From: a virus
Length of the DNA stretch: 64,000 bases
Virus record (IMG/VR): IMGVR_UViG_3300035698_011749
Location: 1 to 64,000 of that record
Reading direction: 5' to 3' (one strand)
In this document: one piece after another, positions 31,722 through 41,191 of the stretch
How the letters are laid out: each line of letters starts with the position of its first letter
Position numbering within the stretch: the stretch's first letter is position 1
Position numbers and translations under genes: made by a program
Notes under the pieces: model-generated
Told to the model about the DNA's origin: nothing
The model's input: only the letters and a program-made list of their open reading frames with translations
The model's database searches: none

Positions 31722-34700
31722 TTAATGGTTAACTAAAGCAAAGTAGCGTTTTCTTATTTGATTTTGGTGCTCAGTTAATTGACCAATTCTTTTACGAACA
31801 TTTGTAGTTTGTTCTAGTTTTTTAAGTTTATTAATCAAAGTAGTTACATTATTTACTGATTTTTTAAAATTTTCATAAATTTTCATCTGCTTAAAAGTAT
31901 CAGGATTGGTATTAAGAAAGAATCTTTTATCTTCTATTTCTTCAAAGTCTTTTTTAAACTTTCTAAATTCTTTTCCTGCTTTACTGAAATCCTGTTCCTC
32001 AATAGAAGGTCTATATTCAGTTCCTCGTCCAACACGCCAATATGCTAATTTTCCTATTAAAGGAATAGACTCTAAAAATCTTGATTCTTCTAAAGGATTA
32101 ACAAACATCTTTTTATTAGTAATATCTTTTCCAAAAGAATTTATAAACTTATATGGCGGAAGAACCATCTGTAAAGCAGCCGTACCAGCACCCTCTCTTC
32201 TTGCTTGCATTCTCACATATCTGTTAGCACCACCCATGGTCCAAAGATTTTCAATTACATTATCTGAAAATTTTGTTTCTTTTCCTGACATCCAATCTTT
32301 AATCTCATCTGCTCCAGCATTAGCCAGCGCAAGAGCACTGCCAATTACAATTAAATTCCTCATTGCTTCTAACTTCTGATGTGCATCGCCATCTTTAAAT
32401 TCTCTCCAAACTTCATTACGAAAGACATCAAACTGTTTAATTGTATATGTTTTAAGCATATATAATACTCGTAAATTACCACCTTTAAGATAATACTCTG
32501 TCATTTCAGACAATGAAACAGGTTGAAAATCTAACAATCTGGAATATAACAACATTTTTATATTCGCAGAAGGTTTCATAGAAGAATCTTTTTTTAATGC
32601 TAATAATTCATTAATAACACTATTAGATTTATTACCAAAAATTGGACGAATCTTTTTTAATAGTTTTTTTCTACCAATTTCTGTACTTGCCTGTCTTTTG
32701 TATGTATCAAAAGCATTATTAATAAGCAATTCTTTACCAATTGAATCAATTCTATCAAGCTGTACCAGTTTAAATACCTTAGAAACCAATTTGCTCATAG
32801 AATCAAAATCAGAAAATTCTTGCGCAATTCTTTCAATACCTAAATCTTCTTTAGCGATATCAGATTGCTTAAATGCTGCTTTAATTAAGTTCTTACCAAT
32901 ACCACCCCATCTCATAGGATTCCAAACTTCTCCAACATGCATAGCCCAGGCAAGGTCACCAATCTGAGTAATAGCTGAATATGGATTACCCATAATAAGA
33001 ATATAAGAAATATTCTTATATAATTGAGTTTTGCCAGTTGTACCATGCTCATGAAATCTGGCCTCTAAAATATCACGTAAAGCTTTTTCATCTTTTTTAT
33101 GCAACTTTCCGTAAATAATTAAATCATTAATATAAGCTCCGATGTTTTCTTTATAGTCAGACTGATTTTTATATTTTTCAAGATCAATATCATAATTTTC
33201 AACACGTTTTACTAAATCTTCTATTCTTTTTTCATGGGCTTCAACTAACTTTATTTTGTTATCATCAATCGCAGGTTCACTTTTTTCAAGTGCTACTAAT
33301 TGCTCAAGCTTAGTTAATTCTGTATTTGCTTTATTTCTTTTTGTTTTTATTTTAGCAATATTTTCTGGCATCTTACCAAAGAATTTTCTTGCTTCGATTT
33401 TCTTTGATATATTATAAACATATTGCATTAATGCTGCATCAGCATCCAGATAAAATTCTGCAAACTCTTGAGGAATAGTCTCAAAAACACGCTTTTGAAT
33501 ATTACCTGAACCACCAATTCCAGATGGGTTGCCAATAATAAGATTGCTACTAATATCTGCCGCAGAATCAGGAAAAGCTTCAATAAATTCATTAACATTC
33601 ATACCTAATTTATTAGCTTTTTCTTTAATAGCTTCTGTAAACACGGCACGATGATTACTTTTTTGGATTGCCTGTAAGAATCCTGCTTGATCTTTAATAA
33701 TACGTGGCCAATATTCTTCAATATAACCTACATTTAAACCAACAGCTATTGCGTCTTGCCTAATTTTATCTAACAATGTTCTGAGTTTAGTAAGAGATTC
33801 TTCAAAATTATATTTTTTAGCAAGCCGTAATACTTTACCTGAATCACCATCTTTACGTGCACGATCCCAAGCAGTTCTATCCTCTTTAGACATTTTTCTT
33901 TGATTTGAAATTATTTTTGGATGTGCTAATTCCAATATCGGTTGTGCTGCCTTCAGTATGGGCATAATTCTTTGAGCAATATCAAAATCAAGCCAGCGCA
34001 TTTTCATTGCTAAATCAGGTAATTCTAAATCTTTAAGCCGAGTAGATATTGGTGTTAACATTTTATTAAGCGTTAATGAAACATCTGTTGTATCCATTCT
34101 TGCAGATTGTTTAATCTTTTGGATTAAACTTGCTTTTTCTTGATGCATTTTTGTATATTCTTCATCAGTATGAAGTTGTTCTGGAAGAGGTTCACGAGTT
34201 TCAAATTGAGGACTTAATCTATCTTCAGATACTGCTCGCTGTGCTTCTTTCAGCGTTTTGAAAACACCTATTTGTTTCATATTTTCATTATATAAATGGT
34301 ATCCTGCTTTATTTGAACGGCCTTTTTGAATAGCATACTTTCGCTGTGGTATACCCCATTCATCCATCTTTCCAAATACTTCCCATGTTTCCGTATCTGT
34401 CTTTACCCATTGGAGTTCTTTCAGAAGTTCACGAGTTTCAAAAAGAGCATTTCCTATACCGCCTACAAAACCTTCCTCCTTTAACATTTTATCTAAAGTT
34501 TCCCATGGAGGAATACTTTTCTTTTCTTCAGCAGACATACTTAATCTTTTCTCAATAAGTCTGGCTTCCATTTCTCCTGGATTTCTGTAGTAATTATTCT
34601 TAGCCTGAACTTTAACTGTTGGAAGTTCTACACTCATCAAATCACTTTGAGACAATTTAAATTTATCTTTAAATTGATTTACAAATGGAAGTATTTGTTT

Positions 34701-37148
34701 ATTAAACCATTCTAAATCGCTACCTTGAATATTTCGAGAAAGTTCTTCATCAAGTTTTTGTCTTACTTCAGGATCAACTATTTTTTCACGTAAGACTTCT
34801 AACCTTCTTCTAATTTCTAACCCGGACTCAGTTTTAAGAGACGTACCTAAAAAAGCATTAACTTTTGAGTTTATTGCGTGTTGAAGTTCGTGATATAAAC
34901 TTTCTTTATCTAAGTCTGCAATGAATAAAGTATCAGTATCAGGATCATAATAAGAATTTTTTTCATTAGTCGTTCTTGCTTTAATTTCTTTAGCTTCTGG
35001 CATAGCTTTATAAAGTTCAGGATAGTCTAAAACATCAGGAAGTTTTATAGCTCCTTTTTCAAATTGAGATTTAAAAGCAAGTTTGTAGTCATAGAACTTA
35101 GCCTTGGATTCATCTATTTCATATCTCCACTTGCCATCTTTCCCAAGCCAGTAACCAGTCTTATCAAAAATTTCTTTATTGCGATAGAGCTTTTTATACT
35201 TAAGTCCTCCACCCGATAAGAATGATTTAGTTTGACTGATAAGATCATTAATTACTTTTGGAATTTTATTCATAGGAATTACTGTGAGTTGCGGATCAGT
35301 AGCTTCAACAACCCCATCACCAACCGTTCTCTCATAAAGCTTACCACTTTCAGCTTCTCTTGCTAAACCAGTAACATTCTGAAAATCTTGATTCCCACTA
35401 ACAGTTCTTTGTCCCATTACATAAAGTTGATTAAAAAAGTCAAGCACTTTCTGAATTATCTTGCCAAGTGGAGTATTGCGATATTTTTCTCGGGATGTCA
35501 TTAATTGAGCAAATGTATTCGCCCTGTTTTCTTTCATCCTCTTTATGGTATCTGGTTTACCTGTCTTATCATTTATTGCAGTACTAAGATCAAACTGAAG
35601 TTTATTTGCTTCACGAAGTTTGTTATATTCCTTATTAAGGGCTGCATCATCTTCTTTGGTAATAATTCCCAAGTTGTCAAGAACATGCTTATTTTCATGC
35701 CATAAAGTTTTATTATCAGCAAAATCAGCGTCAAGTGTAATTTTAGTACCTATTGTAAGTCCAGGAATTATTCCTTTTTCAGACATCTGACCAGTTTGCA
35801 TTGCATATTCAACAAAACCTTTACCAGCATCTTTAACATTTTCAATTGTAAAACCTTGCCCATTTTTTAGTCTTACAGATACTTGACCATCCTTATTGAT
35901 TGTAACATTTTGACCTGGAAATATTTTTTGAATATCAGCAAGCTGTAATCCCTGGCCAGGAGTTTGAGTTTCACGGATTTCAAAAGGTACTTCTATGGAA
36001 AATGATGTTCCTGTCCCGTCCCTGACGATCCACTCTGACTTAGGTATGCCCTCCATGGTTCCGGGGGTGCCGGTAAAGCCTGCTCCGGCTTCGCGGGCGT
36101 AGATTTCGCCTGCCAAAGATTTATATTTATCTTGTGATGATACAGTTCCGCTAATTAACTCGTCTGCTTGCTCATCAAGTTCTTTCTCTAACCTTTTTAT
36201 TTCTTTATTTATTGTTGACTTAGGAGCGGTGTCTTCGCCTGTGATAAGGATGCTCCCATTTCTCTCCCCATATTTTGCTAATATCTTCTTGTATTCATCG
36301 AGTAATCCAGCCGTAGCATCAACGGCATTCTTTGTGATTGGCATAAAACTTTCAGGACTCCCGCCCCTCGCAAAGCCCTCTATCTCCTGAATGGCGTGGC
36401 TGATTTCATGGAGGATAACGCCCTTGAATGACTCCTTATTTGATGGGTCGCCAACCCGAATTAATCCGTTGCGATATGATGCTCCGGTCCCAAGAAGTGG
36501 ATCGTACTGCACCTCAATATTCGTCAATTCTGGATATGCTTTATACAAATCAGGATGATCTATTAGCTCCCCAAGGGTTCTATTATACCTGTTAGTTTCA
36601 TCAAACTCGGATTGCATGTCTGATCTGAACTTCTTGTATGCCGTAAACTCTTTTCCTGACATATCAGAGACGCCTGGCCCCCGCCGCCCATATTTTTCTT
36701 TTTCTTTCACATTGAAAAACTGCTCCCACGTTTTTGCAATAGGCGGCTTTAGCAGCTTCGCCCCTGAATCATCAATCCTCCAAGCCCACTTCCCTGACGC
36801 CTCCCTGACCCACCCCGTTGCCTTGAAAACCTCGGCGTCGGTCTTGCTTTCGGAGTACATCGCTTCTGCTTTGGACAAGTTGCCTGTAGGCGCACCTATG
36901 GCATTCACTCCAACAATAGAAAAATTTGGAGTAATCTTTTCCGGAATAACAGCACCAGCTTCTTTAGCTTTAGTAAAAATATCACTCCGTTCAGCTTTTA
37001 AAAAATCAAGATGCCCATCCACAGCAAATACTTCTGCTTGATTTCCAGTATAACCATCATTTTTAAGATCAGTCAATAATGTTTTTATCGCTGCCTCATC
37101 GGCAGGGTCAAGCTTATGTATTTTCAAACAATTCGCAAGAGGCTTCAT
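31722..37148 (-). CDS. Giant polyvalent virion protein with three HExxH motifs
   Basis: The 1808-residue protein probably enters the cell from the virion. HExxH zincin motifs are at 247-251 (HEISHAI, followed by GFARGG, LPD23-like), 484-488 (HENKH) and 753-757 (HELQHAI). The first and third sit in repeated modules sharing GKW-x-[WY]-x-ID[DE]S-x-AK, LYKA-x-PE and HExxHAI. The C-terminal half is long and helical, with a MGNPYSAITQIGDLAWAMHV segment typical of polyvalent/LPD38-type proteins. DNA for the first 400 residues is GC-richer, a mosaic sign. Host-takeover protease functions are known only by family analogy. Confidence 0.8.
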   Translation of the reverse strand: MKPLANCLKIHKLDPADEAAIKTLLTDLKNDGYTGNQAEVFAVDGHLDFLKAERSDIFTKAKEAGAVIPEKITPNFSIVGVNAIGAPTGNLSKAEAMYSESKTDAEVFKATGWVREASGKWAWRIDDSGAKLLKPPIAKTWEQFFNVKEKEKYGRRGPGVSDMSGKEFTAYKKFRSDMQSEFDETNRYNRTLGELIDHPDLYKAYPELTNIEVQYDPLLGTGASYRNGLIRVGDPSNKESFKGVILHEISHAIQEIEGFARGGSPESFMPITKNAVDATAGLLDEYKKILAKYGERNGSILITGEDTAPKSTINKEIKRLEKELDEQADELISGTVSSQDKYKSLAGEIYAREAGAGFTGTPGTMEGIPKSEWIVRDGTGTSFSIEVPFEIRETQTPGQGLQLADIQKIFPGQNVTINKDGQVSVRLKNGQGFTIENVKDAGKGFVEYAMQTGQMSEKGIIPGLTIGTKITLDADFADNKTLWHENKHVLDNLGIITKEDDAALNKEYNKLREANKLQFDLSTAINDKTGKPDTIKRMKENRANTFAQLMTSREKYRNTPLGKIIQKVLDFFNQLYVMGQRTVSGNQDFQNVTGLAREAESGKLYERTVGDGVVEATDPQLTVIPMNKIPKVINDLISQTKSFLSGGGLKYKKLYRNKEIFDKTGYWLGKDGKWRYEIDESKAKFYDYKLAFKSQFEKGAIKLPDVLDYPELYKAMPEAKEIKARTTNEKNSYYDPDTDTLFIADLDKESLYHELQHAINSKVNAFLGTSLKTESGLEIRRRLEVLREKIVDPEVRQKLDEELSRNIQGSDLEWFNKQILPFVNQFKDKFKLSQSDLMSVELPTVKVQAKNNYYRNPGEMEARLIEKRLSMSAEEKKSIPPWETLDKMLKEEGFVGGIGNALFETRELLKELQWVKTDTETWEVFGKMDEWGIPQRKYAIQKGRSNKAGYHLYNENMKQIGVFKTLKEAQRAVSEDRLSPQFETREPLPEQLHTDEEYTKMHQEKASLIQKIKQSARMDTTDVSLTLNKMLTPISTRLKDLELPDLAMKMRWLDFDIAQRIMPILKAAQPILELAHPKIISNQRKMSKEDRTAWDRARKDGDSGKVLRLAKKYNFEESLTKLRTLLDKIRQDAIAVGLNVGYIEEYWPRIIKDQAGFLQAIQKSNHRAVFTEAIKEKANKLGMNVNEFIEAFPDSAADISSNLIIGNPSGIGGSGNIQKRVFETIPQEFAEFYLDADAALMQYVYNISKKIEARKFFGKMPENIAKIKTKRNKANTELTKLEQLVALEKSEPAIDDNKIKLVEAHEKRIEDLVKRVENYDIDLEKYKNQSDYKENIGAYINDLIIYGKLHKKDEKALRDILEARFHEHGTTGKTQLYKNISYILIMGNPYSAITQIGDLAWAMHVGEVWNPMRWGGIGKNLIKAAFKQSDIAKEDLGIERIAQEFSDFDSMSKLVSKVFKLVQLDRIDSIGKELLINNAFDTYKRQASTEIGRKKLLKKIRPIFGNKSNSVINELLALKKDSSMKPSANIKMLLYSRLLDFQPVSLSEMTEYYLKGGNLRVLYMLKTYTIKQFDVFRNEVWREFKDGDAHQKLEAMRNLIVIGSALALANAGADEIKDWMSGKETKFSDNVIENLWTMGGANRYVRMQARREGAGTAALQMVLPPYKFINSFGKDITNKKMFVNPLEESRFLESIPLIGKLAYWRVGRGTEYRPSIEEQDFSKAGKEFRKFKKDFEEIEDKRFFLNTNPDTFKQMKIYENFKKSVNNVTTLINKLKKLEQTTNVRKRIGQLTEHQNQIRKRYFALVNH

Positions 37149-37393
37149 TATATAGTCCCCGAAAGTGTAAGTGCTTCTAAAATTTCAAGTATTTCTCGAT
37201 CTTCTTGACTTATCAATTTAAGATATTTATACTTTTCTGGAAGTGGTTCATCCCACATACTCGAACCGAGATACTCACCACCACCTCCAGCAGAACTACC
37301 ACCTTGTTGTGCTGGTTGAGGTTTTTGTCCCCATGAGCCAGTTTTCCAAGCATCAGTTTTCCATGCTTTTAATGCCCATGCCCAAAATTGCAT
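37148..37393 (-). CDS. Small Trp/Gly-rich tail-region protein
   Basis: The 81-residue protein begins MQFWAWALKAWKTDAWKTGS, then a Gln/Gly-rich linker, then an acidic helical end. ATG overlaps the previous stop (TAATG). Probably structural. Similar Trp-repeat small proteins occur by phage tail-fibre genes. Confidence 0.5.
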   Translation of the reverse strand: MQFWAWALKAWKTDAWKTGSWGQKPQPAQQGGSSAGGGGEYLGSSMWDEPLPEKYKYLKLISQEDREILEILEALTLSGTI

Positions 37394-37728
37394 TATACTG
37401 GTCCCCAAGGATCAGCTTCTATGCCTACGCCTGTGACCGTTATTCCATTTACTTGCTTTACGTTGACATCTTTTACAGGTTCAATGCTTCCATAGGCATA
37501 TCTTTCTTCTCCAGTAAGATCCGCACTGTCCCAAACTACATAATAGTCAACCGTACTGTCATGGGTAACAAAATTATATTTATAACCACCTTTGGCTATT
37601 TCGGTCGCCGCCACACCATTGATAATTACAGAATTATCCGAAGTGTCATAGATATAAATAACCACATTGGCAAGTCCGGTCTTTGGGGAACCGTTCTCCG
37701 TAAATGTAGTTTTCAGCATCTTAGCCAT
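37393..37728 (-). CDS. Small beta-rich structural protein
   Basis: The 111-residue protein has an Ig-like beta pattern (KTTFTENGSPKTGLANVVIY) and resembles small phage proteins with 'GSPKTGL.. v.iy' repeats near tail-fibre genes. Stop and start codons of adjacent genes abut. Confidence 0.55.
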   Translation of the reverse strand: MAKMLKTTFTENGSPKTGLANVVIYIYDTSDNSVIINGVAATEIAKGGYKYNFVTHDSTVDYYVVWDSADLTGEERYAYGSIEPVKDVNVKQVNGITVTGVGIEADPWGPV

Positions 37729-37896
37729 CTATTCAGTTCCCTTCGCTTCTTCGTTCTGGGGTCCGATTTCGGCTTGAATCTTATTGAACAATGCTGACAA
37801 GGGGCTTTGTGTAATCCATTCCTTGTGTGGCCTGTCAGACAGATAATCAAAAACCGCCTCTAAAAGTCCCGCTGATACTACATAATATTTGGGCAT
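37729..37896 (-). CDS. Very small hypothetical protein
   Basis: The 55-residue protein starts MPKYYVVSAGLLEAVFDYLS; AGAGGAG lies upstream. Genes on both sides touch it. Probably a chaperone or adaptor for tail parts, but not identified. Confidence 0.5.
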   Translation of the reverse strand: MPKYYVVSAGLLEAVFDYLSDRPHKEWITQSPLSALFNKIQAEIGPQNEEAKGTE

Positions 37897-38177
37897 CACT
37901 TCTCCTCTTTCGTTAAAGTTACATCTGGGAGTTCCCCCACAAAGTCACCTTCAAGAACCTTCGGTATATCCTTGAAAGTATCCGGACTATCTGAGGCATC
38001 TGCCGCATTTAAATCGCCCACAACTTTGTTGAAGTCCACCTTGGCCTTTGTTATTGCGGCCTTTGCATGGCCAAGCCTTTTCACCAGATCATCCCCGGTA
38101 CAGGTTTCCTCTACGTCTGGTTGTTCCTTTAACTGTACATACATCTCGCGTTCTGCGTCCCAAGTTAGATTTGTCAT
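37896..38177 (-). CDS. Acidic helical protein of the tail-fibre region
   Basis: The 93-residue protein is acidic and helical (DDLVKRLGHAKAAITKAKVD). GGAGGATG site. Could be a fibre assembly factor; no family. Confidence 0.5.
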   Translation of the reverse strand: MTNLTWDAEREMYVQLKEQPDVEETCTGDDLVKRLGHAKAAITKAKVDFNKVVGDLNAADASDSPDTFKDIPKVLEGDFVGELPDVTLTKEEK

Positions 38178-38202
38178 GGTGCATCCTCCAAATATATGTC
38201 AT

Positions 38203-39447
38203 TTAATCAGCGTCTGATAGAAATCCGTCGTCGCTCAACGGTTCCCAAGTGCAATGCCAATCTATCGATCCACTCGCAAGAGCCGCGCTTAATACGACCC
38301 TTATGTAGGTAACCAGTCCGTTATCGGCAACAATGTCAATGGGGTTTTTAGGATCCTTAAACGAAGCGTTTTCAGTAACAGCGGGAACACCAGCGGGATT
38401 AGCTAAAGCAAGCGGATCACCAGCATGGCTATTGCGAACTAAAACCGCTCCAGAAACCACATTCTGTATTTGCAAGCCGGGGGAATCCGTTATGTCTACA
38501 CCTGAGTCAGACCATAACTGAAGGTAAATAGTGCTTGACGTACCTGGTATTACAGTTTCCACCATTCCCCAGATATCACTTATTCTAACACCCCCAGTTA
38601 CTTTAAATATGTTATATGTGGTATCTAACCCTGCAAAAGTAGTTGTATTGTGTTTGACATCATCATAATGGAAATCAGACCAGACATTTCCGTGGTCTTC
38701 GTCAACCCACCTTCCATCATCATGCCCTGTCGAGCAGTTGAGGAGTGTCCAGTTTTTGGAGCCTGTCAATATCGCATATCCAGCCCCTTCATGGCCTTCC
38801 GATGTGCAGTTTATTAAGGTTCCAGTATCAGCCCCACCGTTTATCTGATATCCTGTGGTTGCTGAGTTCCCAACCGTTTTACATTCATTGAGTCGGCCTT
38901 GTTGCCCCTGAATATCATAAGCTATCGAGATCGGATACCCAACCGCGTAATCATTAACCACTGTTCCTGAACCGGTCACGCAAAGCCCAACAATACCGCC
39001 TATGATTTTCCCGTCTGAGATTCGGCATTCATCCCCTGAAACCACCATGCCCGTAGCTCCTGATGCGGGGGTCAGCTTGTGATCGCCTACAACTCTGCAT
39101 GAGGCGCCTGATATGGTAAGTGCCGTGCCGGACGCAGGGTTAATAATGACTCCGATTTCAAACCATAGCTCGGCAGCATTGTTGGTTACATCGATCCCCG
39201 TCTCGGTATAGGTTCCCGCTTTGACATTAAGGGAATCCCCGTCAGACATAGCGGCTATTCCAGCCCCAATGGACGCAAAGGCAACGTCAGGGCGTTTGCC
39301 GCTATTGGCATCGGACCCATTGTTTTTGTCCACATACCAGATATCCCCACCGAACTTTGGGATATGGGAGGTCCGGTCAATGAAACTTGCCGAAACAAAG
39401 ACGGGGATGAGGATCAATAAGGCTGCAATTATTATTCTTTTTATCAT
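38203..39447 (-). CDS. Tailspike-like right-handed beta-helix protein with a Sec signal peptide
   Basis: The protein of about 414 residues starts MIKRIIIAALLILIPVFVSA (signal peptide), then WYVDKNNGSDANSGKRPDVA, the standard opening of pectate-lyase-like parallel beta-helices, repeated helix rungs and a distinct C-terminal domain. GGTGG before this ATG favours it over a GTG 9 bp upstream. The beta-helix fits a receptor-binding spike. A signal peptide is unexpected on a virion protein; it shares this with several neighbours. Confidence 0.8.
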   Translation of the reverse strand: MIKRIIIAALLILIPVFVSASFIDRTSHIPKFGGDIWYVDKNNGSDANSGKRPDVAFASIGAGIAAMSDGDSLNVKAGTYTETGIDVTNNAAELWFEIGVIINPASGTALTISGASCRVVGDHKLTPASGATGMVVSGDECRISDGKIIGGIVGLCVTGSGTVVNDYAVGYPISIAYDIQGQQGRLNECKTVGNSATTGYQINGGADTGTLINCTSEGHEGAGYAILTGSKNWTLLNCSTGHDDGRWVDEDHGNVWSDFHYDDVKHNTTTFAGLDTTYNIFKVTGGVRISDIWGMVETVIPGTSSTIYLQLWSDSGVDITDSPGLQIQNVVSGAVLVRNSHAGDPLALANPAGVPAVTENASFKDPKNPIDIVADNGLVTYIRVVLSAALASGSIDWHCTWEPLSDDGFLSDAD

Positions 39448-39449
39448 AT

Positions 39450-40799
39450 TTACCACCAGAATTCTACGCTATCAAAATAAAGGTTAATGGTGTCACCGTC
39501 TGTTAGAACAAGGTCAGATGCACCCCATATCGTTTCCGCGCCATTGGGAGTTAATGTGATATCGTTCCCAGATGATCCGCAATTAGATACTCTGTAATTC
39601 GTTCCGTCAACTCCTGCCGGTAAATTCACAAGGTAAGCTCCGCCGTCTGAATCAGCTAAGACAATATGATGAGTGGCGTCAAGGGTAGTAACCCCTGTGA
39701 TTCTGGTGGTATTCGCCACCCTGCCGCTTGTCGTGGTGAGTTTGGCGTGGGCCACATTGTCAGTCGTCAAAAGGCTCTGGTCAACCTGGATAACCGTGCC
39801 GTCAAAGAGTTGCCATGCAGGGCCAATATTCCCCCCGCCTAAATCCTTCGCCCAATGGCTGAATTGTCCTGCAATGTTACTTGTCGGGTCAACGCCCGTT
39901 GCCATGACAAGGCCCTTGGCTAAAGATGTAGGATTTACAGTCGCACCTATTAGGAGGTTTCCATCCAACAGACGCATGGTTTCAACAAAACCTGTCGTGT
40001 CATATAGCGCATTACCCCCAGGCCCAAAGCGTAATGCCTTGGCTTGCTTCCAATACAATGCAGGGCCGTAAGTATCAGACGCATAGAAGGATAAAAAATC
40101 TGTTGTACTGGCTACCCCAACCTGACCCGCTTCACTATCCCCACGAACATCAAAAGGCAGAAGCGGAGAATCTGTGTTAAGCCCGATATGTCCCCCACCA
40201 GCTTTAATTGCAAATCTGGTTCCTTTATCTGTGCCATTGTAATATTCTTTGAGGTTAAAATCTCCAGTGTTATCCTCTTCCAGCGTGTAATAAAAAGTTG
40301 CACTATAACCAATTCTTAAATTGTTTGCCGTGGTTCTGACAATATGCACTGGTTGGGTATGGCTAACAGTACCATCACCTGCAATAGCGATAGCTCCAGG
40401 GGTGGTAACCGATCCAATGTTTCCAGCATCGGGGATTATTAGGTTTTGATTAAACGAAACCGGCCCAGTCGTATCAAAGGCAAACGCCCCGCCGTTCGAG
40501 TTTACTCTATCGAGTTCAAGGGTATGCCCATCGTGCCTATGGTCTGTGGCAGAAGCACCTATATCGCCTAATATCTGCGCCGCAGTTCGGGACACGACAA
40601 CACCAGCGTTGGATACCAGTATATTCCCGGCTACCCCTGCGGCGATATTGCCAAGGGTCACATTCCCGCTGGCATCTTCAAGGGTCTGGGAGTTCTGAGC
40701 AACTTGGCCCGTTATACCATCAAACCGAATAAAGGCATTAGCAGTCGAGGATGATGGACCACGGATGCCTCTTAGAATTTGCTTGGCAAGCTCACTCAT
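39450..40799 (-). CDS. Tail fibre protein
   Basis: The 449-residue protein has an N-terminal helical anchor-like part (MSELAKQILRGIRGPSSSTA), followed by repetitive beta-rich Gly/Thr/Asn sequence and a phage-fibre-like distal part. No signal peptide. It directly precedes the spike gene in transcription. Probably host recognition. Confidence 0.75.
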   Translation of the reverse strand: MSELAKQILRGIRGPSSSTANAFIRFDGITGQVAQNSQTLEDASGNVTLGNIAAGVAGNILVSNAGVVVSRTAAQILGDIGASATDHRHDGHTLELDRVNSNGGAFAFDTTGPVSFNQNLIIPDAGNIGSVTTPGAIAIAGDGTVSHTQPVHIVRTTANNLRIGYSATFYYTLEEDNTGDFNLKEYYNGTDKGTRFAIKAGGGHIGLNTDSPLLPFDVRGDSEAGQVGVASTTDFLSFYASDTYGPALYWKQAKALRFGPGGNALYDTTGFVETMRLLDGNLLIGATVNPTSLAKGLVMATGVDPTSNIAGQFSHWAKDLGGGNIGPAWQLFDGTVIQVDQSLLTTDNVAHAKLTTTSGRVANTTRITGVTTLDATHHIVLADSDGGAYLVNLPAGVDGTNYRVSNCGSSGNDITLTPNGAETIWGASDLVLTDGDTINLYFDSVEFWW

Positions 40800-40848
40800 T
40801 CAATTACCGCCTCAAAGATAAAAATAAAAATTGTTTTTAAATATTCCA

Positions 40849-41190
40849 TCACTTATCATCCCAATTAAAATCATATCTAATAGCAATACCATCATTATTT
40901 CTAACTGGGATTACACTTTTGAGAGTTTTATTTTTAACAGGATCAACTTTTAAATTTTTATTCTCCATTGAAGATATTAAATTAGAAACCATTTTTAATG
41001 TTTCATCTGGAATGTTATTTGAAGATTCTACAGCTTTTTTAAGTGAAGTAACAGCATAGATTATACTTTTCATTAAATCTTCTATAGAAACAGTTTTCTT
41101 AGAAGGATCTATTTGTGCTTTCGTTTCTTTTATTTTAGCCAATTTAATTTCTTTGACTGACATAACATCTGTAAGTTTTCTTTGCTTCAT
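40849..41190 (-). CDS. Small virion-module protein
   Basis: The 113-residue protein is Lys-rich and helical with a C-terminal strand end (YDFNWDDK). It abuts the internal core protein gene. No family. Confidence 0.5.
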   Translation of the reverse strand: MKQRKLTDVMSVKEIKLAKIKETKAQIDPSKKTVSIEDLMKSIIYAVTSLKKAVESSNNIPDETLKMVSNLISSMENKNLKVDPVKNKTLKSVIPVRNNDGIAIRYDFNWDDK

Positions 41191-41191
41191 T

